Assembly (NCBI GenBank): GCA_964442965.1
Contig: CAYUBE010000004.1
Span: forward strand, 1-57,258
Length of the DNA: 57,258 nucleotides
Source: CAJAQL01 sp964442965
GTDB lineage: Bacteria; Patescibacteriota; Minisyncoccia; UBA6257; 2-01-FULL-56-20
Direction of reading: 5' to 3'
Position numbers and translations under genes: made by a program. Under the pieces are notes generated by a model. The model was not told the DNA's origin. It ran no database searches and saw only the letters and a program-made list of their open reading frames with translations. The first letter of the stretch is position 1; each line of letters begins with the position of its first letter. This document shows, in pieces, positions 26,437 through 35,253 of the stretch.

Positions 26437-27593
26437 ATCAGTTTTGCGAGAAGTTTGTCGCGTGTTTCTTTTAATACAATATTCTCTTTTTCACACAAAA
26501 CCATCTTCTCAAGAATCATCTTCGCTTTCTCAGAAAATTGATTAGTAAGATTTATGGGCGGGATAACAAAAATCTGCTGTTCAAATTCTGGCCAATGGCC
26601 TTTGTATTCGGACATCTTTATCTTTTCCTTTGTAAGAAAATATACAAAGAACGTATCGTAACCATTCTTACCACCATATGGGAGAACATTTTGAATGCAC
26701 GAGAATGGTTCCGTAAGAATGCGGTAATAACAAGTATGGTTCGTAAAAACAACAACCGGATTATTAATACTTGCCATTACACCAGGCTCGTCATTGTGAT
26801 AACCAATGAATCCAGAGGCTCCTTGATCGAGAATTGGAACCTTGCCGATAGGCAGGGCTGTCTTATTTTCATATTTCTTACCCGGAGAGATTCTTTCAAT
26901 AACATCAAGAACGCTTTTGACCTCCCAACCTTCAGGAATTTCTCCCATTCCACTATCAACGAATTTTGCCTTCTCATATCCAGGGAAATGGAAATTCACA
27001 AACCACTCATCAAAAATGGTCTGGGTTATCGCCTCTAGATTTTTTATGATTGCATTATTGTTCTCAATTTTTGCATCATACGCACTCAAGATCTCTGCGA
27101 TTTTCTTTTGGGTTGGAAGATCCGGAACGCTTACTTCGTATTCACGAAGCTGCTCGAGAGATACATTTTTAATAGTGCTTCCTGATGCATTATTTGTTAT
27201 GTGTTTTTTGAATCTATTATCCAATAATACATAGTAAAAATAATCTGATTGAAAATCATTTTTTATATTAACGTATGCGGCACTTTTACCGAGAATGCAC
27301 TTCTCACCTCTATATTTAGCGAGATTTCCAATTGTTCCGTTGATTGACAGAAGAAGAGAACGCTCGCTCAAATCTTTTTTGTGCTTAAGATATTCTGAAT
27401 AGTTAATTTTCCGAGTATCTTTTTTGATTAAAATGTAACCGTTATCTAAATTGTTACCATTTATAAAATAGTATTCGCCCTGATTGTCATAAATTGGCGT
27501 GCCGTGTAAGCCGTCGCCAATTCTACTAGCCGCATCGGCCAATTTAATGCTTGTTCTTGTTGCACTATTTATTTGTTCCAGTAATTTGCTCAT
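26433..27593 (-). CDS. hsdS: type I restriction enzyme, HsdS specificity subunit
   Basis: 386 residues. Two target-recognition domains, each followed by the long helical spacer: the first spacer contains LPTQKKIAEILSAYDAKIENNNAIIKNLE (about 158-186), and the second TRD begins GEIPEGWEVKSVLDV (about 216). The second helical region ends the protein and is short. It is more AT-rich than hsdR and hsdM, as is common for exchangeable specificity genes. It overlaps the upstream HEPN-like gene by 4 nt and hsdR by 4 nt. Confidence 0.93.
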   Translation of the reverse strand: MSKLLEQINSATRTSIKLADAASRIGDGLHGTPIYDNQGEYYFINGNNLDNGYILIKKDTRKINYSEYLKHKKDLSERSLLLSINGTIGNLAKYRGEKCILGKSAAYVNIKNDFQSDYFYYVLLDNRFKKHITNNASGSTIKNVSLEQLREYEVSVPDLPTQKKIAEILSAYDAKIENNNAIIKNLEAITQTIFDEWFVNFHFPGYEKAKFVDSGMGEIPEGWEVKSVLDVIERISPGKKYENKTALPIGKVPILDQGASGFIGYHNDEPGVMASINNPVVVFTNHTCYYRILTEPFSCIQNVLPYGGKNGYDTFFVYFLTKEKIKMSEYKGHWPEFEQQIFVIPPINLTNQFSEKAKMILEKMVLCEKENIVLKETRDKLLAKLI

Positions 27594-28438
27594 ACAGTTG
27601 TTTCTTTACTTTTCTGCACAATATATAAAAGATGACTTACGACACCTAGTATCGATATAGCATCTTGAGCGGGCATCTGTTCTTCGTCGCCATGAGAAGA
27701 GTAGTTTCTCCAGTACTCCATCGCACCACGAGATATGTCTTTGAATCCGGTTTGTAGACCCTCGTTTCTCCTCGCGTCAGTATCGTTACTTATTGAAATC
27801 TTAGGACCTTTTTCGCTGAAAGCCTGCTCCATCAGATTGGTCCCCATGAGAGTTAGGCCCGAACTATCCCGAACATATACCTCATACTTCTCGAGAGCTT
27901 TTCTTACCGATTCATTCAGATGTCCGTCATCGAAAAGTTTTTTGCAATCCGGCAATAGCATAGGATGAAGACTCAGTACGCCAAGCGCTTTCTGTATTTC
28001 AATCCTTGGTGGAACAATGCTCGGTCTGGTTGTAGGCAAATCAAGTTCTCCAATTTCTTTTTTTAAATCAATATTGAGTTTGAACAAGGTTGCACTTAAG
28101 GTATCCGCTTCTTGCCTTAGAATCGGATTGCCATTCTTGTGCCTCCGCTCAATGGCCCGGGATAGATTTTCCCTGATAAGCTTCTTCAACACTCTGGGGT
28201 GCTTTTTGTATACCAATACAAGGAAACTCGCTATTGATTCCTTTTTTTGTCCCTTATTCTCCCAATATTTTTTAAGTTTATATTCCTTTGCTAGAGTAGT
28301 GAAGCAAAATCCCGTTTTATTCATAGAAGTAGCTGGGATAATTTCGCCCAACTGCTCAGCTAAAAGACGTAGACTCTGTAGCGATGATGCAGAGACTACC
28401 TTTTTGCTTATGGATTTTTTAACTACTCTTTTTTTCAT
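27590..28438 (-). CDS. Ymh/TIGR02391-type HEPN-like protein inside the hsd operon
   Basis: 282 residues. Lys-rich start, helical N-terminal half (about 20-130), and a C-terminal domain of the TIGR02391/Ymh type: LFDDGHLNESVRKALEKYE, LMGTNLMEQAFS, then the R-x4-H motif RNYSSHG (about 246-252), the signature seen in HEPN ribonucleases and abortive-infection proteins. It begins 1 nt after the hsdM stop and overlaps hsdS, so it is co-translated with the RM system. The likely role is an abortive-infection or RNase back-up linked to the RM system. That role is inferred from the family motif and context. Confidence 0.7.
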   Translation of the reverse strand: MKKRVVKKSISKKVVSASSLQSLRLLAEQLGEIIPATSMNKTGFCFTTLAKEYKLKKYWENKGQKKESIASFLVLVYKKHPRVLKKLIRENLSRAIERRHKNGNPILRQEADTLSATLFKLNIDLKKEIGELDLPTTRPSIVPPRIEIQKALGVLSLHPMLLPDCKKLFDDGHLNESVRKALEKYEVYVRDSSGLTLMGTNLMEQAFSEKGPKISISNDTDARRNEGLQTGFKDISRGAMEYWRNYSSHGDEEQMPAQDAISILGVVSHLLYIVQKSKETTV

Positions 28439-28439
28439 A

Positions 28440-30221
28440 TTAAAAGCCTAGTTCCCTAAGGTTCTTCTCAATTTCATTTTCTAGTTCACGACCTTTTGTG
28501 AATTCCTCCCGAAGTTCATTTGAAAGTTTCCCCATTTTCTCTTCAAATGAGATTCCGTCATCTTCAATATCAGCAAGGCCGACATATCTACCTGGAGTGA
28601 GGACGTATCCGTTTTTCTTTATTTCCTCAAGTGTTACTGACTTACAAAATCCAGAAATATCTTTATACTCGTTAGCATCCGATTCTCCGCGCCAGGCATG
28701 AACGGTATTGGTAATTTTTGCAATTTGCTCTGGATTAAAAACGACCTGCTTGCGGGAGATCTGCTCAAACAATTCGCGCGCATCGATGAAGAGTGTTTCG
28801 CCTGAGCGTTTGCGGAAACGATCGCCGCCTTTATTTTTAGAAAGAAACCACAGGGATACAGGGAGGCCTACGTTGTAGAAAAGCTTCGACGGACAGGAAA
28901 CAATTACATCAACAAGATCGACCTCAATAAGTTTCTGTCGCAAATCTCCTTCCTTGCCAGATACAGCAAGGGCACCATTTGGCATTACAAATCCAGCATT
29001 TCCATTCGGGGCAAGGTGATGGGCGAAATGTTGTACCCACATAAAGTTTGCACTGCCACTTGGCGGCGTACCAAGAATAATACGAGGATCATTGTCTGCA
29101 AGCTTAGCAGGCTCCCATTCGGCATTGAATGGAGGATTTGCAATTACGAAATCTGCTTGCAGATGAGGGAACTTATCTTGATAGTAGGTATTGCCTAGCT
29201 CAATCTTTCCGGAGAGTCCACGGATAGCGAGGTTCATCTTTGCGAGACGGAGCGTAGTCTGATTGCTCTCTTGGCCGTTGATAGCAAGCTTAGACGGATC
29301 CTGTTTGTGATTGCAGAGATATTCACCCATGGTAACAAACATCCCACCGCTACCGCATGCGGGGTCAAGGACGCGAGCATTTTCATACGGCTCAAGAATC
29401 TCTACAAGAAGTTTGACTATAGAACGTGGCGTAAAGAATTCTCCACCACGCTTACCCTCAGAAGAAGCAAACTGGCCAAGAAAATATTCATATATGCGAC
29501 CAAGGATATCTTTCTCTCGATCGAAGTCGTGATTGAACGAAATGCGAGAGAAAATATTTACAAGCTCGCCAATGACGGCGTGATCCAATGTCGTGCGAGT
29601 ATAGACCTTCGGAAGGACGCCCTCCAGTTCGGCGCGGTTATCCTCTTCGATGTAATCCATCGCTTTGTCGAGCACCTGCCCGATGTCGGATTGCATTGTT
29701 TTGGTCTGCAAAAATTCCCAGCGCGATTTTTCCGGCACATAGAAAACGCCTGCGCTTTTGTAAAAATCTTTCGTCTCGAGGATCTGAGCGCGTGCCTTAT
29801 CATCGGCCACATAAAAATCCTCGTTCTTCTTATCGCGGGTGAGAGCATCCAATTCCTCTCGCCGTTTATAAAACGCATCGGAAATATATTTCAAGAAGAG
29901 GAGGCCGAGGACGATGTTCTTGTATTCCGAGACGTCGATGTTGCCACGCAACTTGTCGGCAGCGGCCCAAAGCTCCTTTTCAAACTCGAGGTCTTGATGA
30001 TTACTCTTTTCGATGACGTTTTTCGTAGTTTCCTTCTGACCTTGCCTGATGCGCTCCTGAAGATCGGCCGGAAGAGCCGCTTTGGGGATAAGGTAGTTGC
30101 GCCCCATCTTTTCAGCAGGCATCTTTTTCTCCAAAATCTGCTTATTTATGGCTGCGCGGGTCAAACCAAGCATTTTAGCCATCTCGGACACGGTGATGAA
30201 CTGCGATTTGTTGGTATTCAT
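28440..30221 (-). CDS. hsdM: type I DNA adenine methyltransferase HsdM with N-terminal HTH
   Basis: 593 residues. An excisionase/MerR-like HTH (residues 1-55: TVSEMAKMLGLTRAAINKQI, then YLIPKAALP) is fused to the HsdM body: helical N-terminal bundle, SAM motif DPACGSGG (about 285) and catalytic NPPF (about 365). It makes N6-methyladenine at the HsdS-defined site. The HTH is not part of ordinary HsdM and could let the enzyme act on its own promoter, where two GTATAC palindromes flank the -35/-10 boxes. It is the first gene of the six-gene defence operon. Confidence 0.93.
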   Translation of the reverse strand: MNTNKSQFITVSEMAKMLGLTRAAINKQILEKKMPAEKMGRNYLIPKAALPADLQERIRQGQKETTKNVIEKSNHQDLEFEKELWAAADKLRGNIDVSEYKNIVLGLLFLKYISDAFYKRREELDALTRDKKNEDFYVADDKARAQILETKDFYKSAGVFYVPEKSRWEFLQTKTMQSDIGQVLDKAMDYIEEDNRAELEGVLPKVYTRTTLDHAVIGELVNIFSRISFNHDFDREKDILGRIYEYFLGQFASSEGKRGGEFFTPRSIVKLLVEILEPYENARVLDPACGSGGMFVTMGEYLCNHKQDPSKLAINGQESNQTTLRLAKMNLAIRGLSGKIELGNTYYQDKFPHLQADFVIANPPFNAEWEPAKLADNDPRIILGTPPSGSANFMWVQHFAHHLAPNGNAGFVMPNGALAVSGKEGDLRQKLIEVDLVDVIVSCPSKLFYNVGLPVSLWFLSKNKGGDRFRKRSGETLFIDARELFEQISRKQVVFNPEQIAKITNTVHAWRGESDANEYKDISGFCKSVTLEEIKKNGYVLTPGRYVGLADIEDDGISFEEKMGKLSNELREEFTKGRELENEIEKNLRELGF

Positions 30222-30223
30222 AT

Positions 30224-30265
30224 GTATACCAGTATAATTTAATGATTTTTTAATGTCAAGTATAC
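30224..30265 (-). promoter_or_regulatory. sigma70 promoter and candidate operator of the defence operon
   Basis: On the minus strand: -35 TTGACA (30259-30254), 17-nt spacer, -10 TATACT (30236-30231), start codon ATG 10 nt beyond. Two GTATAC palindromes (30224-30229 and 30260-30265) flank the promoter symmetrically and would suit binding by a dimeric HTH protein, possibly HsdM itself. The transcript would have a very short or no leader. Confidence 0.75.
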
Positions 30266-30366
30266 ATACGTCAACTAAAATCGATATGAAAGTATTACTT
30301 TATGCTGTATCTGAACCCTATGAAAGCAAAGTAAAAATTCTCTATCGTTTATGTTAAACTTCCCCT

Positions 30367-30666
30367 ATGCCCAAAAAGCCGAAGAAAATTAAACTCAACG
30401 ATATCCTCCCCAAATACACGCTCGACGATGTTATCGAGACCGAAGCCGACAAAGAAGCCACGGAAGCAGCCGAGGCGGAGGTCGATCGACATCTCAACCT
30501 TCTGCAAGAGTACATCGGGAGGGAGCTTGTCGATATCGAGCAGCGAGCCGTCTGCGAAATCGTAGAAGATTACAGCACGAAGGACGACGAGGGAAATATC
30601 GTTTTATTCTTCTCCTTTATCCAAGCGTGGAAGATCTACGAGCATCAGTGCAACCATACTTCATGA
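30367..30666 (+). CDS. small acidic protein, unknown
   Basis: 99 residues. Lys-rich first ten residues, then an acidic helical region (EADKEATEAAEAEVDRHLNL) and a C-terminal ARMs-like helix (FSFIQAWKIYEHQ). No family recognised. It lies between the divergent hsdM promoter and the convergent terminase-like gene. Its codon choice matches the terminase block rather than the RM operon. Confidence 0.5.
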   Translation: MPKKPKKIKLNDILPKYTLDDVIETEADKEATEAAEAEVDRHLNLLQEYIGRELVDIEQRAVCEIVEDYSTKDDEGNIVLFFSFIQAWKIYEHQCNHTS

Positions 30667-30677
30667 CGATCCACTCC

Positions 30678-31877
30678 CTATTCCTTCCCTGAGTGGTAGT
30701 CGTAGTCATAAATAGCCTCCGTGAATTTCTCCAGAGCCTCCTGCATCTCTTTCTGGTATTCCTGTGCGTATGCCGGCATAGATGGATCGATCTTCGCCGA
30801 TTTATCGAATCTCATGACCCTCTGATCTTGGAGATTTTTGGGGAACGGCGATTCTATCCTGAATTCCTTCATTGGCGGGATGAGCGCCTCTTGATACATT
30901 ATTTTCCCCTCCTTTTCGAGCGCCCGCCGGTAGATTAGTTTCGCCTTTCTCATCCGGAGGAGGGAGGGTCCGATGTTCTTTCCGGACCAAAGGGGCTTCT
31001 CTCCCGGCTCGCGCCGTGAATCGTGGTAGTAAACATCGCTTACGGCGTCGAGCAGATACTCCCGCGTCCATGCGCCGCTTGAGACGCTTTCCTCGAATCG
31101 CCGGATCGATGCTTTGTCCGGATATTTCCCCGGCCATAAGCTCCTTCGGTATGAATCGCTGAAGGGGTATGCCCGGAAGATCCCGCCCGGGCGGTTCAGC
31201 GCGTCGCTCCGCAGGCGCATCAGGAAGGAATTCTTGTCGATCAGGTTGCCGAGGGCGATGACGCGTGTTCCGGCCTCCCCGCTCGGCGCTATCTCGCGGA
31301 CGAATTGCTCGTAGATCTTGTCCCCCTGGCCCGCGTCGCCACTGTCCTCGAGGTCATCGCAAATAATGAGATCGGGGCGGTGCGGTCCGTGCCGCAGTCC
31401 CCGCACGCTCTGGTCGCGCGAGACGGAGAGGATCTTCGCGTCGTGGTAGACGAGATCGAGCGACAGCTTTCGCCACTCTTCCGGCTTCTCGGCGAAGGGG
31501 CCGAAATCCTCCCGCAGGAGAATGTTGTTCTCGAGCTCTTCCTTGATGTTTGCGAAATGGTTCTTCGCCTGTTCCTGCGTCTTGCTCACGATGACGACGA
31601 ACTTCTTCCCGGGCTTCCCGAGGATCGACCAGAGGACAGTCGCCATGTTCATGACGGTCGACTTACCCGACCCCCGGAACGCCATCACGACGACGAATTG
31701 GTATTGTTCGTCCGCGACGATATGGAACATCTCGAGGTGGAAGGGCGCGAAGCGATCCGTGAAGTGGCGGTTCAGATAAAGCAGGCCAAACCACAGCGGG
31801 CTTTCGTATGCGAGCCGCTGCCTGATCTGCTTGTTTCCCCGTATCGTTTCAATGTATTCCGGCGTTATGGATTCCAT
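30678..31877 (-). CDS. phage terminase large subunit-like ATPase, no clear nuclease domain
   Basis: 399 residues. Terminase-type P-loop ATPase: Walker A AFRGSGKST (66-74), coupling-type segment VVIVSKTQEQAKNHF, Walker B PDLIICDDLED (168-178). The C-terminal ~150 residues (TREYLLDAVSD onward) lack an RNase H-like nuclease carboxylate array that I can identify, and the protein is shorter than a usual large terminase (450-600). It overlaps the terminase small subunit-like gene by 29 nt. Suggested role: a packaging motor of a prophage or satellite, possibly nuclease-less. No portal, protease or capsid gene is in view. Confidence 0.75.
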   Translation of the reverse strand: MESITPEYIETIRGNKQIRQRLAYESPLWFGLLYLNRHFTDRFAPFHLEMFHIVADEQYQFVVVMAFRGSGKSTVMNMATVLWSILGKPGKKFVVIVSKTQEQAKNHFANIKEELENNILLREDFGPFAEKPEEWRKLSLDLVYHDAKILSVSRDQSVRGLRHGPHRPDLIICDDLEDSGDAGQGDKIYEQFVREIAPSGEAGTRVIALGNLIDKNSFLMRLRSDALNRPGGIFRAYPFSDSYRRSLWPGKYPDKASIRRFEESVSSGAWTREYLLDAVSDVYYHDSRREPGEKPLWSGKNIGPSLLRMRKAKLIYRRALEKEGKIMYQEALIPPMKEFRIESPFPKNLQDQRVMRFDKSAKIDPSMPAYAQEYQKEMQEALEKFTEAIYDYDYHSGKE

Positions 31878-32319
31878 CGTGGTTGGTCGGTTTCTTTTTT
31901 CTGGCTGCCTTTCCGGAAGCGAGCGCGAGGGCCTCGATCACGATCTGATTCTCCTCGGGGGTGAGATCTTCGCGCGCGGTGATCGGAACGTACGCCTGGT
32001 TCTTCGAGCCGTACCGCGCGTGATGGTGCTTGAGCCATAGCGCGATCGCGGGCATCTTCTTTTCCTTGATGAGCGCGATGACTTGCGTCTCGCTCATGTC
32101 GTTCACGAACTCGATGCCGCGGTCGAAGGCATCCCTGCTTTGCCGCATGAATTCCTTGTCCTCCTGCCGCCAGCGGTAATAGGTGGAGTTGTCGATGCCC
32201 GACCGCTTGCACGCCACCGTGATGACGGGCATTTCCTTGAGAGCTTCAAGAAGTTTCTGCTTGCTCTCATCTCGCCGTTCGATGACCGAGGGATTTTCCG
32301 CTGGGTTAATTGCCGCCAT
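31849..32319 (-). CDS. terminase small subunit-like HTH protein
   Basis: 156 residues. N-terminal HTH of the terminase-small/homeodomain-like type (KEMPVITVACKRSGIDNSTYYRWRQED, about 34-60), then a helical part containing MSETQVIALIKEKKMPAIALWLKHH, typical of phage small terminase subunits that select packaging sites. It overlaps the methyltransferase stop (14 nt) and the large-subunit start (29 nt): a compact three-gene transcript. Confidence 0.75.
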   Translation of the reverse strand: MAAINPAENPSVIERRDESKQKLLEALKEMPVITVACKRSGIDNSTYYRWRQEDKEFMRQSRDAFDRGIEFVNDMSETQVIALIKEKKMPAIALWLKHHHARYGSKNQAYVPITAREDLTPEENQIVIEALALASGKAARKKKPTNHDGIHNAGIH

Positions 32320-33658
32320 GGATTTTCTTGGCTTTCAAGCCGGTCAGTTTTTCCCAGCGACTCTTTATCACTTCCGCATACACCGGCGATTTCTCCATGA
32401 GGAAGCACCGGCGTTCCATCTTCGTCGCTGCGATGAGCGTCGACCCGCTCCCGCCGAATGGTTCGATCACGAGATCATCCCGCTTGGTAAGTACTTTGAG
32501 ATACGGGATAAGGATTTCGGTTGGCTTCGTTCCGAAGATGATGCCCTGGCCGGATGATTTCTCGTCGGCGGCCTTGAACTCAATGAAGTCAGTTGGGCAA
32601 TATTTCTTTCCCTTTTCGTAGGATTCCCAATGCGGCTTACCCATGGTGGCGAAAAGCGCATTCTCGTACTCACTCTGGAAAAGCGCGTTATCTTCGGGTT
32701 CCTCGTTCAGCGTGACATTCCCGCCAGTTCCCACGAGCGCGATATCCTGCTTGTTAAAGAACTTGTACTTCGCCGAAAATCCCGACACCCGATTCGGCAA
32801 ATGCCACGTGATCGTGTTGCGGTACTTCCAATGCTTTTCCATGGCGTTCCATATCGTCCTGAGATTCTTCGGGTTCTCGAAGATAATAATCGAGAAGTCG
32901 GGCTTCTGGATGAGGGAGACGTTCGCCATCCAGAGATCCGTGAAATTTTCCGGCAATGAGTCCGTCTCGAGGTACCGGCGGTCGCGTTTCGCGCCGAAAC
33001 CCGTGACGGCATCACCCTTCTTTTTCTTCCCATGAAGATAGTCGAGGATATACGGCGGATCCGTGAAGCACATATCAGCCTTCTTGCCCTCCATGAGTTT
33101 CAAAACATCCGCTTCGATCGTCGAGTCCCCGCACATGAGGCGAGAGCCGTTCAGATCGTAGACGTCGCCTTTTTTGATCTGAATTTTTTCGATGCTGAGC
33201 TTTTTGAGTTCCTTTTCGAGATCGAATTGTTCCGGTGTCTCTTCGACGGGGAATATCTCATCGATCTCTTCCGAGGAGAAGCCGACATCCGAGAGAAACG
33301 CCTCGTCGAACTTCGCGAGGAGATCCCAATCGAATTCGCCGGTGTTTTTGTTGAGCCTTATGTTCAGCTCTTTTTCCTTCTCGACGTCGGGAATGTTCAC
33401 ATAAACCACCGGCACGGTCTCGAAGCCGAGCTCCTTCATGACTGACAGCCGGAAGTGGCCGCCGATGACTATATTTTTCCGTTCCTCGGCGCTGTTTGCG
33501 AGGAGCGGATCAACGATACCGAACCGCGAGATGCTTTCCTTGAGCTGACGCTCCGCTTCTTTGTCCCAGCGCCGCGGGTTGTAGTCCGCCGCCCTAAGAT
33601 CGCCGATGGGAACGTGCTTGACTGTCATCTTTCTATCTTCTGCAATTGTTTTGTTCAT
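32306..33658 (-). CDS. ParB-like nuclease domain fused to DNA adenine methyltransferase
   Basis: 450 residues; alternative start MTVKHV 10 codons in. The ParB/sulfiredoxin-like domain (about 11-110) shows DYNPRRWDKEAERQLKESI and GGHFRLSVMKELG. After a linker comes a beta-class MTase with catalytic DPPY (TDPPYILDYL) before the SAM motif EPFGGSGST. These ParB-MTase fusions are common in phages and mobile elements, where they modify element DNA. It is first in a transcript with the two terminase-like genes, preceded by a 460-nt leader with a terminator hairpin. Confidence 0.85.
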   Translation of the reverse strand: MNKTIAEDRKMTVKHVPIGDLRAADYNPRRWDKEAERQLKESISRFGIVDPLLANSAEERKNIVIGGHFRLSVMKELGFETVPVVYVNIPDVEKEKELNIRLNKNTGEFDWDLLAKFDEAFLSDVGFSSEEIDEIFPVEETPEQFDLEKELKKLSIEKIQIKKGDVYDLNGSRLMCGDSTIEADVLKLMEGKKADMCFTDPPYILDYLHGKKKKGDAVTGFGAKRDRRYLETDSLPENFTDLWMANVSLIQKPDFSIIIFENPKNLRTIWNAMEKHWKYRNTITWHLPNRVSGFSAKYKFFNKQDIALVGTGGNVTLNEEPEDNALFQSEYENALFATMGKPHWESYEKGKKYCPTDFIEFKAADEKSSGQGIIFGTKPTEILIPYLKVLTKRDDLVIEPFGGSGSTLIAATKMERRCFLMEKSPVYAEVIKSRWEKLTGLKAKKIHGGN

Positions 33659-34124
33659 AATGTTAGTTACTTAGTTTTTTATTTTATCGTATCCCTTTCT
33701 TCCTGAATGGGTGGCTTGCATGTACTACACGGCATCCTGTTTACAAGACCGGTTTCCGGAAGCGTACCGACCGACGCAACGAAAAAACGGCCCATCCAAT
33801 GGCCGTTCTCTTGTTGCCTGTGCAACCGGGAAAAGAAAGCCATCAGGCCTTTCTTCCCGCTTGCGATGCGGTGAGACGCGCACGCCTCGTTGATTCGGCT
33901 GCAAAGAATCCTCCGGGATCCTGTCGAATCGTCTCGCTTTTCCACTGTACCAAGTGAAGGGAATCTTGTTTAACCCTCGGGCCCGTCCGCGAGAATGCCG
34001 TCATCCTGCCGGGTCCCAGTCCTGCGATATTCAATTGTGCTTTTATTTTATTATATTTTCGCCCAGAGTCAATATGCGCGTGGATAGACTTCCCGTTTTC
34101 CCATTCTTTCCTTAAAATTCACGT
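33659..34124 (-). promoter_or_regulatory. 466-nt gene-free leader upstream of the ParB-methyltransferase
   Basis: No convincing ORF on either strand. The region is GC-rich and, read on the minus strand, holds several pairing segments including a canonical terminator (33782-33808) about 125 nt upstream of the start codon and an imperfect hairpin at 33834-33855 (AAGAAAG...CTTTCTT). This looks like a structured leader (attenuator) or a short non-coding RNA ending at 33782. I do not recognise a known RNA family. Confidence 0.4.
33782..33808 (-). terminator. intrinsic terminator in the leader
   Basis: On the minus strand AACGGCCAT pairs with ATGGGCCGTT across a short loop (one bulge), followed by TTTTTT. 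It sits inside the leader before the ParB-methyltransferase, so it either ends a small RNA or attenuates the operon. Confidence 0.75.
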
Positions 34125-35234
34125 ATGCCCGAATATCTCAAGCCTCGTCAGGAATACGTCGATCGCTACGATAAGCACACGGTGGAAAAATGCCGATGGT
34201 GGCTTAATCACGACACCGAAAAAGCGTATATCGCCAAGGAAGCACAGACACTCAAGGTTTCCGAAGAGGAAGTGATGCGATACGTAAAGCTCGTGGGCGA
34301 GCTCGCCGTACATTTCTATGCAGGAGACCGCTATATCAAGAAAGAGGAAACGATTGGCGAATGGATGCGACGGGACGAAGCGCGAGACATCCTGCTCGAG
34401 ACCGCACCATCGCCGGAAAATATCACGTGTCTCGTATGCGGACGGTTAATGTTTGTGGGGACTAAACATCTCACGATTGGCTTTGATGACGACTCGGATC
34501 GCGTGCTGTTTTTCTACGATTGCCCCCTGAAGCATATTCCGCACCGCGCTTTTTATAACGACGGCGAAGAATTCAGCCGCAAAAGAACGGTATGCCCCAA
34601 ATGCGGGAACGAGGTGATTGAAGAGGAAAAAGATACCGATGCGATGTGGCTCACCATCGTTACCTGTCTGAAGTGCGGCAATGTCGAACGCAGGGAAATA
34701 GAGCGGACAGCAAATAAGCCGGAGCAGCCCGATCCCGATTTTGAAAAAGATCGGGGGCGCTTCTGCCTATCGGAAAAGGAAGGCCTGGCATTCATTCAAG
34801 AAAAAAACAGGATGGAAGAGTTCGCCAAGCTCTCGGATAAGGTCAAAGAGAAGCAGAGAGATAAAGCCATCTATGATAAAGTCGCCAAACTGAAAAGGCT
34901 GAAGATCGCCGAGCTGGAGCAGATGCTCCCACCCATTCTTGAAAAGGAGGGCTACATCAAATTGCAATTCAAGAATCCCGAGATCGGGAAAGACGTTTTT
35001 GTTCCATTCGTCGCGTATGATGAAAAACCCTATCGGAGCGATTGGGCAAGCTCTCACGATCTTGAAAAGCTTTTAAAGAGAATGCTACAAGATACGAATT
35101 GGCGATTGGCATCCGACGGGACGAATTACCGCCTCGGGATGCTTGAAGGGAGATTCCACGGATATGAAAAGGAAGATGATTTGGTGAATCTGATCCGGCT
35201 GCAGCATAAGAAGGATACTAAGAAGGAAGCTTAG
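34125..35234 (+). CDS. zinc-ribbon protein of unknown function, phage-like neighbourhood
   Basis: 369 residues. The N-terminal part is helical (YVDRYDKHTVEKCRWWLNHD). Two zinc-binding clusters follow: CLVCGRLMF (about 103) with a later DCPLKH, and CPKCGNEV with CLKCGNVERR (about 160-195), a treble-clef or ribbon pattern. A helical Lys/Glu segment (about 225-275) precedes a C-terminal domain. No catalytic motif recognised. Divergent from the terminase block and followed by a terminator. A DNA- or RNA-binding accessory factor is plausible. Confidence 0.65.
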   Translation: MPEYLKPRQEYVDRYDKHTVEKCRWWLNHDTEKAYIAKEAQTLKVSEEEVMRYVKLVGELAVHFYAGDRYIKKEETIGEWMRRDEARDILLETAPSPENITCLVCGRLMFVGTKHLTIGFDDDSDRVLFFYDCPLKHIPHRAFYNDGEEFSRKRTVCPKCGNEVIEEEKDTDAMWLTIVTCLKCGNVERREIERTANKPEQPDPDFEKDRGRFCLSEKEGLAFIQEKNRMEEFAKLSDKVKEKQRDKAIYDKVAKLKRLKIAELEQMLPPILEKEGYIKLQFKNPEIGKDVFVPFVAYDEKPYRSDWASSHDLEKLLKRMLQDTNWRLASDGTNYRLGMLEGRFHGYEKEDDLVNLIRLQHKKDTKKEA

Positions 35235-35253
35235 TGGGGGGGTTCATCAAACA

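Noticed and set aside
27590..28438. Anti-restriction or second methylase gene
   Set aside because: No SAM or DNA-mimic features; the C-terminal motif fits the Ymh/TIGR02391 type better.
29271..30242. Long plus-strand frame antisense to hsdM
   Set aside because: Complete shadow of a clear methyltransferase gene, no family features.
33679..33945. 88-residue minus-strand ORF in the leader
   Set aside because: Runs through the terminator hairpin and has no recognisable sequence or start context.
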